The notes under the pieces: generated by a model
The model's database searches: none
Told to the model about the DNA's origin: nothing
What the model saw: the letters and a program-made list of their open reading frames with translations, nothing else
Part shown: piece by piece, positions 6,925-20,900 of the stretch
Layout: every line of letters begins with the position of its first letter
Numbering within the stretch: position 1 is the stretch's first letter
Source: Streptomyces omiyaensis
GTDB taxonomy: Bacteria > Actinomycetota > Actinomycetes > Streptomycetales > Streptomycetaceae
Length of the DNA stretch: 64,000 nt
Reading direction: 5' to 3'
NCBI RefSeq assembly: GCF_014650895.1
Contig: NZ_BMVV01000005.1
Location: 124,001 to 188,000, forward strand
Made by a program: the position numbers and the translations under genes

Positions 6925-9900
6925 ATGACCGAGCGTGCCCAGCGACGCCTCGCCCTGACCGGGGCCCAGACCGGAGTCTGGTACGGCCAGCGGCTCGACC
7001 CCGACTCCCCGGTCTACAACGTCGGCCAGTACGTCGCCGTCGACGGGACGCTCGACGCGGACCTCTTCGCCGCGGCCCTGACCCGGGTCGTCGGGGAGTG
7101 CGAGGCCCTCACCGTCCGCTTCGAGGAGGACGCGCACGGACAGCCCGTCCAGATCCTCGCCGACGCGCCCCCGGGCGGCCCCGTCGTCACGGTCGTGGAC
7201 CACCGGGACGCCCCGGACCCGGAGGGCGCCGCCCTCGCCCGGATGCGCGCCGACATGGCCGCCCCCGCCGACCCGGCCACCGCCCCGCTGTTCGCCTTCG
7301 TCCTCCACCGGGTCGCCCCGGACCGCACGCTCTGGTACCAGCGCGTGCACCACATCGCGCTCGACGCCTACGGCTTCTCCCTGCTGTCCCGCCGCACCGC
7401 CGAGGTCTACACGGCGCTCGCGCGCGGCGAGGACCCCGCCCCGTCGCCGTTCGGCCCGCTCTCCGCCGTCGTCGAGGAGGAGGCCGCCTACCGCGGCGAC
7501 GAGCGGTGCGCCGCCGACCGCGCCCACTGGCTGGACCGGCTCGCGGAGCCGGGCGACCACGAGCCGCTGGCCGGCGCCTCCTTCCCCGCCGCCCCCGGCT
7601 TCCTGCGCGTGGAGGGCGCGCTCTCCCCCGAGGCCACCGCGGGGGTGCTCGCCCTGGCCCGGACCGCGAAGGCCACCTGGGCGGACGTCGTGACCGCCGC
7701 CTTCGCCGCCTTCCTGCACCGCTCGACCGGGACCCGGGACGTCCTGCTCTCGCTGCCCGCGATGGCCCGCCTGGGCTCGGCCGCCCTCTCCGTCCCCGCG
7801 ATGGTGGTCAACGTGCTGCCGCTGCGGGTCGCGGTCCGCCCGGACCTCCCCCTGGCCGGACTGGTCTCCGAGGTCGCCGCCGGCGTCCGTGACCTGCGCC
7901 GCCACCAGCGCTACCGCGCCGAGGACATCCGCCGCGACCTCGGCCTCGTCGGCCGCGACCGGGGCCCGCTAGGGCCGATGGTCAACGTCAAGGCCTTCGA
8001 CGACGCCCTCGACTTCGCCGGCGCCCCCGGCACCGTGCACAACGTGGCCGCCGGACCGGTCGACGACCTCACCCTGGCCGTCCGCCACGACACGGCCGCC
8101 GGCCGGATCGCCTTCGAGCTCGACGCCAACCCGCGCGCCTACGACGCCGAGGGCCTGGACGCCCGCTGCGCCGAGTTCGTCCACTTCCTCACCGAGGCCG
8201 CCGGAGCCTCCCCCGACACCCCCCTGGGCCGCCCCGACCTCCTCGACGCCGGCGCCCTGCGCGCGCTCGCCGAGCGGGCCGCCGCGACCGGCCGCGCGAT
8301 CCCGCCCGGCACCGTCGTCGACGCCTTCGCCGCCCGCGTGCGGGAGCACCCCGGGGCCGTCGCCCTCGTCGCGGGCGCCGAGGAGCTCACGTACGCCGCA
8401 CTCGACGCCCGGGTCGACCGGCTGGCCCGGCTGCTCGCCGCGCGCGGCGTCGGCCCCGAGCGGTTTGTCGGCATCGCCCTGCCGCGCGGCACCGAACTGG
8501 TCGTCGCCCTGCTGGCCGTCCTCAGGGCGGGCGGCGCCTATCTGCCGCTCGACCTCGAATACCCGGCCGAGCGGCTGGAGTTCATGGTCCGCGACGCCCG
8601 CCCGGTCTGCGTCCTCACCACCCTGGCCGCCGCGCCCGACGCACCCGACGTACCCGGCACCGAGACCCTCGTCCTGGACTCCCCCGACGCCCTGTCGGCC
8701 CTCGCCGACCTCGCCGGCGCTCCCGCCGCGCCCCTTCCGGCCCCCGACGGCGCCCACCCGGCGTACGTCATCCACACCTCCGGCTCCACCGGCCGCCCCA
8801 AGGGCGTGGTGATCCCGCACTCCGCGCTCGCCAACTTCCTGCGCGTGCAGGCCCACGAGCTGGCCATGGCGCCCGGCGACGGACTCGTCGCCGTCACCAC
8901 CGTCTCCTTCGACATCGCGGCCCTGGAACTCCACGTCCCGCTGATCAGCGGCGCGGCGGTCGTCCTCGCCGACCGCGACACCGTCCGCGACCCGGCGGCC
9001 CTCGCCGCCCTGGTCGAGGCCCACCGCCCGGCCGTGATGCAGGCGACCCCGTCGCTGTGGCACGCGCTCCTGGAGGAGGGCGCCCCGCGCGCCCTCGCCC
9101 GCACCAAGGTCCTCGTCGGCGGCGAGGCGCTGCCCGCCGCCCTCGCCGAGCGCCTCGCCCGCACCGCCGCCTCCGTCACCAACGTGTACGGGCCGACCGA
9201 GGCGACCGTCTGGGCCACCTCCTCCGTGCTCTCCCCCGACCACACCGGCACCCCCGACATCGGCCTGCCGTTCTGGAACACCCGCGCCCACGTCCTCGAC
9301 TCCGCCCTCCGCCCCGTCCCGCACGGCCGCCCCGGCGAGCTGTACCTCGCCGGCGACCAGCTGGCCCGCGGCTACCTCGGCCGCCCGGCGCTCACCTCCG
9401 AGCGGTTCGTCGCCGACCCCTACGGCCCCGCCGGCTCCCGCATGTACCGCACCGGAGACCTGGTGCGCCGCCGCCCCGACGGCGTCGTCGACTTCCTCGG
9501 CCGCGCCGACGACCAGGTGAAGGTCCGCGGCTTCCGCATCGAACCCGGCGAGATCGAGACCGCCCTGACGGACCGTCCGGAGGTGGACCGGGCGGTGGTC
9601 GTGGTCCGCGAGGACGTCCCCGGCTCCCCGCTCCTGGTCGCCTACGTCACCGGCGCGGGCGGCACCGCCCCCGACCCGGCCGGGCTGCGCACCGCCGCCG
9701 GCGAGCGGCTGCCCGCCCACATGGTGCCGTCCGCCGTGGTGGTCCTGGACGCCTTCCCGCTCACCGCCAACGGCAAGGTGGACCGGCGCGCCCTGCCCGC
9801 CCCGGACCTGGCCGGCCTCGCCACGACCACCGGCAGGGCACCGCGCGACGCCCGCGAGGAGATCGTCGCCGGCGCCTACGCCGACGTCCTGGAGCTCGCC

Positions 9901-12900
9901 TCGGTCGGTCCCGGCGACGACTTCTTCGGCCTCGGCGGCCACTCGCTGCTCGCCGCGCGCGTCGCGGCCCGGCTGCGCGCCGCGCTCGGCACCGACTGCG
10001 GCGTGCGGGACGTCTTCGAGGCCCGCACCCCCGCCGCCCTGGCCGAGCGGCTCGCCGCCCGCACCGCGACCGGCCCCCGTCCCGCGCTCACCGCCGGGGA
10101 GCGGCCCGAGGTCCTGCCGCTCTCCGACGCCCAGCACCGGCTCTGGTTCCTGCACCAGCTCGAAGGCCCGAGCGCCACCTACAACATCCCCTTCGTCGCC
10201 CGCTTCGGCACGCTCCTCGACCCGGCCGCCCTGGACGCGGCCCTCGGGGACGTGGTGGCCCGGCACGAGGCGCTGCGCACCGTCTTCGGCGAGCGCGACG
10301 GCGAGCCGTACCAGCGGATCCTCGACCCGGCCGACGCCGGGGTGCGGCTCCGGGTGGCACCGACCGCCCCCGACCGCGTGGACGCGGCGGTGGCGGCGGC
10401 CCTCGGCCACCTCTTCGACCTGTCGGCCGAGGCGCCGGTGCGGGTCACCCTGGTCCGCGACGGCGAACGCGGCACCGACGCCCTGGTCGTGCTGCTGCAC
10501 CACATCGCGAGCGACGAGTGGTCGATGGGCCCGTTCCTCCACGACCTCGAACACGCCTACGCGGCCCGGCTCCGCGGCGAGGCTCCCGCGTCCGCCCCGC
10601 TGCCGGTGCAGTACGCCGACTTCGCGCTCTGGCAGCGCGCGGCCCTCGGCGACCCGGCCGACCCGGGGTCCCCGGCCGCCCGGCAGGCCGCCCACTGGCG
10701 CGAGGCGCTCGCCGGTCTGCCGGCCGAGGCCACCGCGCCCACCGACCGGCCCCGCCCCGCCGAGCCCGACCACGCGGGCCGCCTGACGCACCGCGCGGTG
10801 CCCGCCGCCCTCGCCGCCGGCATCCGCGGGCTGGCGCGCGACTCCGGCACCAGCGTCTTCATGGTCGTCCACGCGGCCGTCGCCACCCTGCTCCACCGGC
10901 TCGGCGCCGGTGACGACATCCCGCTCGGCAGCCCGGTCGCCGGCCGCTCCGACCCGGCCCTCGACGGCCTCGTCGGCTTCTTCGTGAACACCGTGGTGCT
11001 GCGCGCCGACCTGTCCGGCGACCCGACCTTCGCCGCCCTCCTGGAGCGGGTGCGCGCCACCGACCTGGCCGCGCTCGACCACGCCGACCTGCCGTTCGAC
11101 GCCGTCGTGGAGGCGCTCAACCCGGAGCGCTCCCTCACCCGGCACCCGCTCTTCCAGACCATGGTGTCGCACAGCACCGTCACCCAGGACGTGCGCGCCC
11201 TGTTCGGCCTGGACGCCACCGTGGACCGGACCGACCCGGGCGTCACCAAGTTCGACCTCGACGTCACCTTCTCCGACAGCGCCCACGGCGACGAGCTCGA
11301 CCTGGAGGTCTTCTCCTCGTCCGCCCTCTTCGACGCGGAGACGGCCGACGCGCTCGCCGACCGGCTGCTGCGCCTCCTGGAGCGGGCCGTCGCGGACCCG
11401 GACGCCCCGGTCTCCTCGTACGAGCTGCGCTCCGGGGAGGAGCGGGCGCTCCTGGAGCGGTGGAACGACACCGCCGTCGGCCACCCCGGCGCCACCGTCC
11501 TGGAGGTCCTGGCCGAGCGCGTCCGCGCGACCCCCGACGCCACCGCCCTGGTCTGCGGCGGCCTGCGGCTCACCTTCGCCGAGCTGGACGACCGGGTCAC
11601 CCGGCTCGCCCTGCTGCTCGCCGGGGAGGGCGCGGGACCCGACGCCGTCGTGGCGCTCGCCGTGCCCCGCTCGGCGGAGTCCGTCGTCGCCGCCTTCGCC
11701 GTCCTGAAGGCCGGCGGCGCCTACCTGCCGCTCGACCTGGACCACCCGGAGGAGCGCCTGGCGTACATGCTGGACGACGCCGCTCCCGTCTGCGTCGTCA
11801 CCACCCGGGCCGTGGACGCCCGGGTCCCGGACACCCCGGGCGCGACCCGGCTCGTCCTGGACGATCCGAAGGTGCGGGACCGGCTCGCCGCCGCCGACGG
11901 TCCGGCGCCCGCGGCGCCCCGCCCGGACGACCTGGCGTACGTCGTCTACACCTCGGGATCCACCGGCCGCCCCAAGGGCGTCGGCCTGCACCACGCCGGC
12001 CTGACGAACCTGTACCGGGACCACGAGCGGCAGCTGTACCGCCCGGTCGCGGACCGGCTCGGGCGGCGCGTGCGGGCCCTGCACACCGCCTCGTTCTCCT
12101 TCGACTCCTCGTGGGAGCAGCTGCTGTGGCTGATCGCCGGCCACGAGCTGCACGTCCTCGACGAGTACGGGCGCCGCGACGCCGAGGCCGTCGTCGCCCA
12201 CGTGCGGGAGGCACGGATCGACGCGCTCGACGTCACCCCGTCGTACGGCCGCCACCTGCTCGACGCGGGCCTGTTCGCGGGAGCGCACCGGCCGCCGCTG
12301 CTCCTGCTCGGCGGCGAGGCCGTGCCGCCCGCGCTGTGGACGGAGCTGCGCGCGGTGCCCGGCGTGGAGACGGTGAACTACTACGGTCCCACCGAGTTCA
12401 CGGTGGACGCCCTCGTCGCCCGGGTCACCGACTGCGCGACCCCGGTGGTGGGCCGTCCCCTCGACAACACCCGCGCGCACGTCCTGGACGCCCGGCTGCG
12501 GCCGGTGCCGCCCGGCGTCCCCGGCGAGCTGTACCTCGCGGGCGTCCAGAACGCCCGCGGCTACCTGGGCCGGTCCGTGCTCACCGCGGAGCGGTTCGTC
12601 GCGGACCCGCACGGTCCCGCCGGCTCCCGCATGTACCGCACGGGCGACCTGGCCCGCCGCCGCGCCGACGGCCTGATCGAGTTCCTGGGCCGCGCCGACG
12701 ACCAGGTGAAGATCCGCGGCTTCCGCGTCGAACTCGGCGAGGTCGAGGCCGAGCTGACGGGCTGCGAAGGGGTCGCCTCGGCCGCCGTCCTGGTCCGCGA
12801 GGACGTGCCGGGCGTACCGCGCCTGGTGGCGTACGTGACCGGCGGCGCCGACCCGGACGCGGTGCGCCGCGAGGTCGCCTCGCGGCTGCCGGAGTACATG

Positions 12901-15900
12901 GTCCCGGCGGCGGTCGTCCCCCTGGACGTGCTGCCGGTCAACGTCAACGGCAAGCTGGACCGGGCCGCGCTGCCCGTGCCCGCGGTGACGTCCGCGGCGC
13001 CGTCGCGGGCGCCGCGCGGCGAGGCGGAGGAGCGTCTCGCGGAGGCGTTCGCCGATGCCCTGGGCCTCGCGTCGGTCGGCGCCGAGGACGACTTCTTCGC
13101 GCTCGGCGGGCACTCCCTGCTCGCGACGCGCCTGGTGGCCCGGGTGCGGGCGGCGGGCCGCGCCTGCTCGGTGCGGGACGTCTTCGAGGCGCGGACGGTC
13201 GCGGCGCTCGCCGCCCGGCTCGCGGAGCGGACCGCCTCCGCGCGGCCCGCGCTCGCCCCCGCCGTACGCCCCGAGCGGCTGCCGCTCTCGTACGCGCAGC
13301 GGCGCCTGTGGTTCCAGTACGACATGGACGGCGCGAGCTCCACGTACACCGTCCCGCTGGCCCTGCGACTGCGGGAGCGGCCCGACGCCGACGCGCTGCG
13401 CGCCGCGTTCGGGGACCTGGTGGCCCGCCACGAAGTGCTGCGGACCGTGTTCGCGGAGGCCGACGGCGAGCCGTACCAGCGGATCCTGGCACCCGGCGAG
13501 GCCGAAGTGCCCTTCGCGGTGCGGGAGGTGGCCCCCGGGTCGCTCGCGGACGCCGTGGAGGCGGCGGTCGCCGGGCCCCTGGTCCTGGAGGACGAACTCC
13601 CGCTGCGGGCCACCCTGTTCGGCACGTCCGACGACGAGCACGTACTCGTCGTGCTCCTGCACCACATCGCCACCGACGAGTGGTCCACCGGACCGCTCCT
13701 GGCCGACCTGGACACCGCGTACACGGCCCGTCTCGCCGGCCGCGCCCCGGAGTTCCCCGAACTCCCCGTCCAGTACGCCGACTACGCCCTGTGGCAGCGC
13801 GCGCTCCTCGGCGAGGCCGCGGACGCCTCCTCGCTCGCCTCCCGCCAGTCCGCCTTCTGGCGCGAGGCCCTGGCCGGACTCCCGGAGGAACTGGCGCTCC
13901 CCACCGACCGGCCCCGGCCCGCCGTCCCGACCCACCGGGGCGACACCGTCACCGCCGAGCTCCCCGCCGGCCTCGCGGTCCGCCTCGACCGGCTGGCGGC
14001 GGACTCCGGCGCGACGGTGTTCATGGTGGTGCACGCGGCCGTCGCGGCCCTGCTGCACCGGCTCGGCGCCGGCGACGACATCCCCCTCGGCACCCCGGTG
14101 GCGGGGCGCGGCGACGGCGCCCTCGACGGGCTCGTCGGCTTCTTCGTCAACACGGCGGTGCTGCGCACCGACCTGTCCGGCGACCCGTCCTTCACGGAAC
14201 TCCTCGGCCGCGTCCGTACGGCGGGCCTCGCGGTCCTCGACCACGCCGACCTGCCCTTCGAGGCCGTCGTGGAGGCCGTGGCGCCGGTCCGCTCGCTCGC
14301 CCGCCACCCGCTGTTCCAGACGATGGTGGCGTACGAGGGCGACGGGCCCGGCCTCTCCCGGCTGTTCGGCACGGACGCCGGGGAGTTCCCGGTGCGGGGA
14401 GGAGCGGCCAAGTTCGACCTGGAGATCCTGTTCCGGCGCACCCGGGGCGCGGGCGGCGACGGACTGACCCTCGGTCTGCGCTACGCGACCGACCTGTTCG
14501 AGCGCGAGAGCGCCGAGCGCCTCGCGGAGCGGCTCGTACGGCTCCTGGAGGCCGTGGCGGACGCTCCCGGCGCGCCCGTCTCCGCGGCGGCCCTGATGGG
14601 TGACGGGGAGCGGCGCGCCCTGGAGGGGTGGAACGCGACCGACCGTGCCGTGGAGGGTCCCCGGACCCTCGCGGACCTGGTGGAGGCGGGGGCCGCGAAG
14701 GCCCAGGGGCCGGCGCTCGTCTTCGAGGGCGAGGAGCTGTCCCGTACCGACTTCGACGCCCGCGTCAACCGCCTCGCCCGGCTGCTCGTCGACCGGGGCG
14801 TGGGCCCCGAGTCGATCGTCGCCGTGGCGCTGCCCCGCTCCCTCGACCTGCTGGTCGCGATCCACGCCGTCGTGCGGGCCGGTGGCGCCTACCTGCCGCT
14901 CGACCTCACCCTGCCCGCCGACCGCCTCACCCACATGACGGACACCGCGCGTCCGCTGTGCGTCCTGACGGACCTTCCGTCGCTCGGCGCGCTGCCGGGC
15001 GGGACGGAGGCCGAGCCGGTGGTCCTGGACGCGCCCGAGGTGCGCGCGGAGCTCGACGGGTTCGCGGACACCGGGATCACGGACGCGGACCGGCGGTCGC
15101 CGCTGCTGCCGCGCCACCCGGCGTACGTCCTCTTCACCTCCGGCTCCACCGGACGCCCCAAGGGCGTGATGGTCGAGCACGAGGCCATCGTCAACCGTCT
15201 GGCCTGGATGGAGGACACGTACCGGCTCGCGTCCGGCGACCGCGTCCTCCAGAAGACCCCGACCACCTTCGACGTCTCCCTGTGGGAGCTGTTCTGGCCG
15301 CTCGCGCAGGGCGTGCCGCTCGTCGTCGCACGCCCGGACGGACACAAGGACCCCGAGTACCTGGCCGAGCTGATCCGCGAACAGCACGTCACCGTCCTGC
15401 ACTTCGTCCCCTCGATGCTCCAGGCGTTCCTGGACTCGACGGACGTGGCGGACTGCCCGAGCCTGCGGCTCGTGGTGTGCAGCGGCGAGGCCCTGCCCAC
15501 CGAGCTCGTGGACCGGTTCCACGTCTCCGCCGGGAAGCGCACGGTCGCCCTGGAGAACCTGTACGGCCCCACCGAGGCCGCCGTCGACGTCACCGCCGCC
15601 ACCGCCCACCCCGGCGCCACCACCGCCTCCGCTTCGATCGGCTCCCCCGTCTGGAACACCCGCGTCCACGTCCTCGACGCACACCTCCGGCCCGTCCCCG
15701 TCGGCGTCCCCGGCGAGCTCTACCTCGCCGGCACCCAACTCGCCCGCGGCTACCTCGCCCGGCCCGACCTCACCGCCGAACGCTTCGTCGCCGACCCCCA
15801 CGGCCCCGCCGGCACCCGCATGTACCGCACCGGCGACCTCGCCGTCCGCCACCCCGACGGACGACTCCACTACCTCGGCCGCACCGACGACCAGGTCAAA

Positions 15901-17973
15901 CTCCGCGGCCTGCGCATCGAACCCGGCGAGATCGACGCCGTGCTCTCCGGGGCTCCCGGGGTGGCCCGTGCCGTCACGCTGGTCCGCGAGGACCGGCCCG
16001 GGGTGCAGCGGCTCGTCGCCTACGCCGTACCGGCGGGCGACGGACCGCTCGACCCGGAGGCGCTGCGGGCGCACGCGGCGACGCGGCTCCCGGAGTACAT
16101 GGTCCCGGCCGTGTTCGTGGAGATCCCGGCCGTGCCGCTCTCCCCCAACGGCAAGCTCGACCGCCGCGCCCTGCCCGCGCCGCCCGACCCCCGCCGCGCC
16201 ACCCCCGCGGCGCCCGCGCCGACGGCCGTCTCCGGGACCCCGGCCGAGCTGCTCGCGCGGCTGATGGCCGAGGTCCTGGGGCTTCCCGAGGTGGGCCCCG
16301 AGGAGAACTTCTTCGAGCTGGGCGGCGACAGCATCGTCTCCATCCGGTACGTCAGCCGGGCCCGCAAGGCCGGGTTCACGGTGACGGCCCGGCAGGTCTT
16401 CCAGCATCCGACGCCGGCCGGTCTGGCCGCCGTCGCCGCGCCCGCCGCCCCGGCGGGCACGGCCCCGGAGCGACCCGCCGAGCAGGCGACGGGGCCGCTG
16501 GTCCTGCCGCCGGTGGCGCGCTGGTTCGCGGAGCGCGGCGGTGCGTACCGGCGGTTCTGCCAGGCGCGTCTGGTGCTGCTGCCCGCCGGGGTGCGGCACG
16601 CGGACCTGGAGACCGCGCTCCAGGCGGTCCTGGACCGGCACGACGGGCTGCGGCAGGTGCTGACCGTGGCGCGGCCCGGCGTGTGGAGCGCCGGGATCGC
16701 CCCGGCCGGCTCGCTGACGGCCGGTTCGGTGCTGCGGACGGTGGACGCCGCCGGGCTCGGCGCGGAGGCGCTGCGGGAGCTGGTCTCCCGCGAGTCGGAC
16801 CGGGCCGCCGGAGAGCTGGACCCGGAGTCCGGCCGGACGGTGCGGGCCGTGCGCTTCGACGGCGGGCCCGGTGAGCCGGGCAGGCTGCTGCTGGTCGCCC
16901 ACCACCTGGTGGTGGACGAGGTGTCGTGGCAGATCCTGCTGCCGGACCTGCGGGTCGCGTGCGAGGCGGCGGCGGAGGGGCGGACGCCCGCCCTCGACGC
17001 CGTGCCGACGGCGCTGCGCACCTGGACGGCGGGGCTGCTCGCCGAGGCGCACAGCGCCCGGCGGACCGCCGAGCTCGACCGGTGGCTCGCCGAGTCCGCG
17101 ACCGGCGGGCGGCTCCTGACGGAGCGTCCGCTGGATCCGGCGCGGGACACGGTGGCGAGCGCGCGGCGGCTGACCGTGCGGCTCTCCGCCGAGCGCACCG
17201 GACCGCTCCTGACGGCGGTGCCGCAGGCCTTCCACGGCACGGTCAACGACACGCTGCTCACCGCGCTCGCGCTGGCCGTGGGCGACTGGGCGGCCCGGCA
17301 CGGGAAGCCGGCGGACGGCCTGACCGTCGAACTGGAGGGCCACGGCCGGGAGCAGGACCTCGTCCCGGGCGCCGACCTGACCCGTACGGTCGGCTGGCTC
17401 ACCGGCGTGTACCCGCTGCGGCTCACCGCCGACTCGTACGACGCGCGGGCGGTCGTGGGCGGGACGCAGGACGCCGGGGCGGCCCTGAAGGAGATCAAGG
17501 AGCGGATCCGCGCGGTCCCCGACGGCGGGATCGGCGCCGGGCTGCTGCGGTACGCCAACGCCGCCACCGCCGGGCTGTTCGACCCGGGGGACCGCCCCGA
17601 GATCCTGTGGAACTACCTGGGCCGGCAGACCGCCGCCCGGGAGTCGCCCTGGGGGCCGGCCGGGGAGTCCGACGCGCTCGCCGTCGGCCCGGAGCCGGCC
17701 GCCCCGCTCGCGTACCCCCTCCAGGTGGACGCGGAGGTGGAGCACGGCCCGGACGGGCCGGAGCTGGCCGCCTCCTTCCTGTGGGCGGGCGGCGCCCTGT
17801 CCCAGGACACGGTCGCGCAGCTCGCGGACGGCTGGACGGCCGCCCTCGACGCGCTCGCCGCCTGGGCGGCGGGCGGGGTCACCGGCGGGCACACCCCGTC
17901 CGACCTCGACCTGCTCGACCTCGACCAGAACCAGATCACCATGCTCGAAGAAATGTGGAGGGCCCAGCAGTGA
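6925..17973 (+). CDS. Trimodular NRPS: C-A(Gly)-PCP / C-A(cationic)-PCP / C-A(Ser)-PCP-E
   Basis: A 3682-residue peptide synthetase. Approximate domains: C1 1-450 (HHIALDAYG, of the DHB-accepting EntF/DhbF type), A1 460-960, PCP1 with GGHSLL near 1003, C2 1065-1500 (HHIASDEWS), A2 1510-2020, PCP2 near 2060, C3 2115-2545 (HHIATDEWS), A3 2560-3085, PCP3 with GGDSIVS near 3132, and E 3190-3640 ([10 protein letters not shown]). Pocket codes read by eye: A1 DILQLGVVWK, close to the glycine code; A2 DSEDLGYVDK, with Glu/Asp/Asp facing the side chain, so a basic residue; A3 DVWHVSLVDK, the EntF-like serine code. The E domain predicts D-Ser. ATG at 6925 follows TGGAGCAAG; an in-frame GTG at 6904 is less likely. 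The stop overlaps the next NRPS start (GTGA), so the two are coupled. Confidence 0.95.
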   Translation: MTERAQRRLALTGAQTGVWYGQRLDPDSPVYNVGQYVAVDGTLDADLFAAALTRVVGECEALTVRFEEDAHGQPVQILADAPPGGPVVTVVDHRDAPDPEGAALARMRADMAAPADPATAPLFAFVLHRVAPDRTLWYQRVHHIALDAYGFSLLSRRTAEVYTALARGEDPAPSPFGPLSAVVEEEAAYRGDERCAADRAHWLDRLAEPGDHEPLAGASFPAAPGFLRVEGALSPEATAGVLALARTAKATWADVVTAAFAAFLHRSTGTRDVLLSLPAMARLGSAALSVPAMVVNVLPLRVAVRPDLPLAGLVSEVAAGVRDLRRHQRYRAEDIRRDLGLVGRDRGPLGPMVNVKAFDDALDFAGAPGTVHNVAAGPVDDLTLAVRHDTAAGRIAFELDANPRAYDAEGLDARCAEFVHFLTEAAGASPDTPLGRPDLLDAGALRALAERAAATGRAIPPGTVVDAFAARVREHPGAVALVAGAEELTYAALDARVDRLARLLAARGVGPERFVGIALPRGTELVVALLAVLRAGGAYLPLDLEYPAERLEFMVRDARPVCVLTTLAAAPDAPDVPGTETLVLDSPDALSALADLAGAPAAPLPAPDGAHPAYVIHTSGSTGRPKGVVIPHSALANFLRVQAHELAMAPGDGLVAVTTVSFDIAALELHVPLISGAAVVLADRDTVRDPAALAALVEAHRPAVMQATPSLWHALLEEGAPRALARTKVLVGGEALPAALAERLARTAASVTNVYGPTEATVWATSSVLSPDHTGTPDIGLPFWNTRAHVLDSALRPVPHGRPGELYLAGDQLARGYLGRPALTSERFVADPYGPAGSRMYRTGDLVRRRPDGVVDFLGRADDQVKVRGFRIEPGEIETALTDRPEVDRAVVVVREDVPGSPLLVAYVTGAGGTAPDPAGLRTAAGERLPAHMVPSAVVVLDAFPLTANGKVDRRALPAPDLAGLATTTGRAPRDAREEIVAGAYADVLELASVGPGDDFFGLGGHSLLAARVAARLRAALGTDCGVRDVFEARTPAALAERLAARTATGPRPALTAGERPEVLPLSDAQHRLWFLHQLEGPSATYNIPFVARFGTLLDPAALDAALGDVVARHEALRTVFGERDGEPYQRILDPADAGVRLRVAPTAPDRVDAAVAAALGHLFDLSAEAPVRVTLVRDGERGTDALVVLLHHIASDEWSMGPFLHDLEHAYAARLRGEAPASAPLPVQYADFALWQRAALGDPADPGSPAARQAAHWREALAGLPAEATAPTDRPRPAEPDHAGRLTHRAVPAALAAGIRGLARDSGTSVFMVVHAAVATLLHRLGAGDDIPLGSPVAGRSDPALDGLVGFFVNTVVLRADLSGDPTFAALLERVRATDLAALDHADLPFDAVVEALNPERSLTRHPLFQTMVSHSTVTQDVRALFGLDATVDRTDPGVTKFDLDVTFSDSAHGDELDLEVFSSSALFDAETADALADRLLRLLERAVADPDAPVSSYELRSGEERALLERWNDTAVGHPGATVLEVLAERVRATPDATALVCGGLRLTFAELDDRVTRLALLLAGEGAGPDAVVALAVPRSAESVVAAFAVLKAGGAYLPLDLDHPEERLAYMLDDAAPVCVVTTRAVDARVPDTPGATRLVLDDPKVRDRLAAADGPAPAAPRPDDLAYVVYTSGSTGRPKGVGLHHAGLTNLYRDHERQLYRPVADRLGRRVRALHTASFSFDSSWEQLLWLIAGHELHVLDEYGRRDAEAVVAHVREARIDALDVTPSYGRHLLDAGLFAGAHRPPLLLLGGEAVPPALWTELRAVPGVETVNYYGPTEFTVDALVARVTDCATPVVGRPLDNTRAHVLDARLRPVPPGVPGELYLAGVQNARGYLGRSVLTAERFVADPHGPAGSRMYRTGDLARRRADGLIEFLGRADDQVKIRGFRVELGEVEAELTGCEGVASAAVLVREDVPGVPRLVAYVTGGADPDAVRREVASRLPEYMVPAAVVPLDVLPVNVNGKLDRAALPVPAVTSAAPSRAPRGEAEERLAEAFADALGLASVGAEDDFFALGGHSLLATRLVARVRAAGRACSVRDVFEARTVAALAARLAERTASARPALAPAVRPERLPLSYAQRRLWFQYDMDGASSTYTVPLALRLRERPDADALRAAFGDLVARHEVLRTVFAEADGEPYQRILAPGEAEVPFAVREVAPGSLADAVEAAVAGPLVLEDELPLRATLFGTSDDEHVLVVLLHHIATDEWSTGPLLADLDTAYTARLAGRAPEFPELPVQYADYALWQRALLGEAADASSLASRQSAFWREALAGLPEELALPTDRPRPAVPTHRGDTVTAELPAGLAVRLDRLAADSGATVFMVVHAAVAALLHRLGAGDDIPLGTPVAGRGDGALDGLVGFFVNTAVLRTDLSGDPSFTELLGRVRTAGLAVLDHADLPFEAVVEAVAPVRSLARHPLFQTMVAYEGDGPGLSRLFGTDAGEFPVRGGAAKFDLEILFRRTRGAGGDGLTLGLRYATDLFERESAERLAERLVRLLEAVADAPGAPVSAAALMGDGERRALEGWNATDRAVEGPRTLADLVEAGAAKAQGPALVFEGEELSRTDFDARVNRLARLLVDRGVGPESIVAVALPRSLDLLVAIHAVVRAGGAYLPLDLTLPADRLTHMTDTARPLCVLTDLPSLGALPGGTEAEPVVLDAPEVRAELDGFADTGITDADRRSPLLPRHPAYVLFTSGSTGRPKGVMVEHEAIVNRLAWMEDTYRLASGDRVLQKTPTTFDVSLWELFWPLAQGVPLVVARPDGHKDPEYLAELIREQHVTVLHFVPSMLQAFLDSTDVADCPSLRLVVCSGEALPTELVDRFHVSAGKRTVALENLYGPTEAAVDVTAATAHPGATTASASIGSPVWNTRVHVLDAHLRPVPVGVPGELYLAGTQLARGYLARPDLTAERFVADPHGPAGTRMYRTGDLAVRHPDGRLHYLGRTDDQVKLRGLRIEPGEIDAVLSGAPGVARAVTLVREDRPGVQRLVAYAVPAGDGPLDPEALRAHAATRLPEYMVPAVFVEIPAVPLSPNGKLDRRALPAPPDPRRATPAAPAPTAVSGTPAELLARLMAEVLGLPEVGPEENFFELGGDSIVSIRYVSRARKAGFTVTARQVFQHPTPAGLAAVAAPAAPAGTAPERPAEQATGPLVLPPVARWFAERGGAYRRFCQARLVLLPAGVRHADLETALQAVLDRHDGLRQVLTVARPGVWSAGIAPAGSLTAGSVLRTVDAAGLGAEALRELVSRESDRAAGELDPESGRTVRAVRFDGGPGEPGRLLLVAHHLVVDEVSWQILLPDLRVACEAAAEGRTPALDAVPTALRTWTAGLLAEAHSARRTAELDRWLAESATGGRLLTERPLDPARDTVASARRLTVRLSAERTGPLLTAVPQAFHGTVNDTLLTALALAVGDWAARHGKPADGLTVELEGHGREQDLVPGADLTRTVGWLTGVYPLRLTADSYDARAVVGGTQDAGAALKEIKERIRAVPDGGIGAGLLRYANAATAGLFDPGDRPEILWNYLGRQTAARESPWGPAGESDALAVGPEPAAPLAYPLQVDAEVEHGPDGPELAASFLWAGGALSQDTVAQLADGWTAALDALAAWAAGGVTGGHTPSDLDLLDLDQNQITMLEEMWRAQQ

Positions 17974-20900
17974 CGCAGGCTCGTATCGAGGACATGCTGC
18001 CGCTGTCCCCCCTTCAGCAGGGCATGCTGTTCCACTCCGTCTACGACGACGGGGCGGCGGACGTGTACACCGTGCAGGTGTCGGTGGGGCTCGCGGGCCC
18101 CGTCGACGCCGGCCGCCTGGAGCGGGCGGCGGCGGCGCTGCTGCGCCGGCACCCGAACCTTCGGGCGGGCTTCTGGCACGAGGGGGTGCCGCAGCCGGTG
18201 CAGTTCGTGCCGGCGGAGGTCTCCTTCGGCCTGGAGCGGGCCGATCTGACGGAGGCCGGTGCGAAGGGCGCGGCGGGCGCCACGCCGGAGGACCGGCTCG
18301 CGGTGCTGCGCCGGGCCGAGCTGGCCCGCCGCTTTCCGCTGCACCGGCCGCCGCTGCTGCGGCTGGTGCTCGCGCGGATGGCGGAGGACGACCACCGCCT
18401 GGTCATCACCGTCCACCACATCCTGGTCGACGGCTGGTCGATGCCGCTGCTCGTCGGTGATCTGCTCGCCCTGTACGCGGCGGACGGGGACGCCTCCGGG
18501 CTGCCTCCGGTGCGTCCGTACCGGGCCTACCTGAAGTGGCTGAAGGAGCAGGACGCCCCGGCGGCGGAGGCGGCCTGGCGCGAGGCGCTGGCCGGGGTCG
18601 AGGAGGCGACGCTGGTCGCCGCGCCGGATCCGGCGCGCGTCCCGGTGCGGCCGGGCGTCCGGTCGCTGGAGCTGTCGGAGGAGGCCACCGCCCGGCTGAC
18701 GGCGGCGGCCCGCCGGCTGGGCACGACGCCGAGCACGCTGGTCCAGTGCGCGTGGGGGCTGCTCCTCGGCGGTCTGACGGGCCGTCGGGACGTGCTGTTC
18801 GGGCTGACCGTGTCGGGCCGTCCGGACGAGATACCCGGCGTCGAGTCGATGCTCGGCCTGTTCATCACGACCGTCCCCGTCCGCCTGTCGGTGCGGCACG
18901 AGGAGACCGTCGAGGGGCTGCTCCGCCGCTTCCGCGACGAGCAGAACGCCCTCCTGGCCCACCACCACTTGGGGCTGCGGCTCATCCGGAAGCAGAGCGA
19001 CGCGGGCGAGCTGTTCGACACCCTCGTGGTCGTCGAGAACTACCCGGTGGACCCGGCGGCGCGCGAGACCGTCGCCGCCGGGGTCCGGGTGACCGGCGTC
19101 GAGGCCGAGGACGCCACCCACTACCCGCTGACCCTCGCCGTCTCCCTGGACGAGCGGGCGCTGCTGCGCCTGGAGTACCGCCCGGACGTCTTCGACGACC
19201 GGCGGGCCGGGCTGATCGCCGACCGGCTCGCGCACGTCCTGGACCGGATCGCCGACGAGCCGGGGACGAAGGTCGGGGCGCTGCCCCTGCTGCCCGGGGC
19301 GGAGTCGGCGCGGGTGCGCGGCAGTTGGCCGGGGGTGGTGCGGGACGTGCCGGCGGGCACGGTCGCGGACGTGTTCGCGGAGCGGGCGGCCCGCACCCCG
19401 GGCGAGGTCGCGGTGGTGTGCGGCGGCGAGTCGCTGACCTTCGCGGAGGTCGACGCGCGGTCCGCGCGGCTCGCGTCGCTGCTGGCCGGGCGGGGCGTGG
19501 GTCCCGAGTCGGTGGTGGCGCTGGCGGTGCCGCGCTCGGCGGAGACGGTCGTGGCGATCCTCGCCGTGCTGCGGGCGGGCGGCGCGTACCTGCCGCTGGA
19601 CCTGGACCATCCGGCGGAGCGGCTCGGTCTGATGGTCGACGACGCGCGTCCGGTGTGCGTGGTGACCACCGCGCGCGGTGCGGGGCTGCTGCCGGAGGCC
19701 GGCGACGGGCCGGAGCGGCTCGTCCTGGACGCGCCGGAGACGGCCGCCGCGCTGGCGGCGGCCCCGGTGGAGTTCGTCTCCCCGCCGGTGGTGGACGGGC
19801 ATCCGGCGTACGTCATCTACACGTCCGGTTCCACCGGGCGCCCCAAGGGCGTCGTCCTCACCCACGGCGGTCTGTCGAACCTGTACGCCCACCACGTCGC
19901 GGACGTCTTCGGCCCGGTGGTCGAGGCGACCGGCGGGCGGCGGCTGCGCGCCCTGCACACGGCGTCGTTCAGCTTCGACACCTCGTGGGAGCAGCTGTTC
20001 TGGCTGATCGCCGGGCACGAGCTGCACGTCCTGGACGAGGTGGGCCGGCGGGACGCCGAGTTCGTCGTGGCGTACGTGCGGGAGCACCGGATCGAGACGA
20101 TGGACGTCACCCCGACGTACGCGCTGGGCCTGCTCGACCAGGGGCTGCTCGACCCGGCGGCGCACCGGCCGGCGCTGCTGCTGCTGGGCGGCGAGGCGGT
20201 GCCGGAGGCGCTGTGGTCGGCGGTGCGGGCGGCGACCGGCGTGATGTCGGTGAACCTGTACGGGCCGACCGAGTACACGGTGGACGCGCTGGCGGCGGAC
20301 CTGGCGGCCTCGGCCACGCCGGTGGTGGGCCGGCCGATCGGCAACACGCGGGCGTACCTGCTGGACGCGGCGCTGCGGCCGGTGCCGGCCGGGGCGACCG
20401 GCGAGCTGTACCTGGCGGGGCACGGCATCGCGCGCGGCTATCTGGGCCGGTTCGCGCTGACGGCCGAGCGGTTCGTCGCCGATCCGTACGGCGCGCCGGG
20501 GTCGCGGATGTACCGCACGGGCGATCTGGCGCGGCTGCGGGCGGACGGGGAGATCGAGTACCTGGGCCGGGCCGACGACCAGGTGAAGATCCGGGGCTTC
20601 CGGATCGAGCCGGGCGAGGTGGAGTCGGCGCTGGCGGCGGTCGCCGGGGTCGGCGCGGCGGCGGTGGTGGTCCGCGAGGACACGCCGGGGGTGAAGCGGC
20701 TCGTCGGCTATGTGACGGGGACGGCCGATCCGGTCGCGGCCCGCGAGGAGCTGGCGGCCTCGCTGCCGGACCACCTGGTGCCGGCGGCGGTCGTGGTGCT
20801 GGACGCGCTGCCGTTCACGGTGAACGGCAAGCTGGACCGGGCGGCGCTGCCGGCGCCGGTGTTCGGCGGCTCGGAGGGGTCGCGGGCGCCGGAGGGGGAG

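Noticed and set aside
7969..17892. A 3307-residue open frame on the minus strand antisense to the first NRPS
   Set aside because: It is a shadow of the high-GC coding strand: composition is low-complexity Gly/Arg/Ala/Glu, no domain is recognisable, and the plus frame is an unmistakable NRPS.
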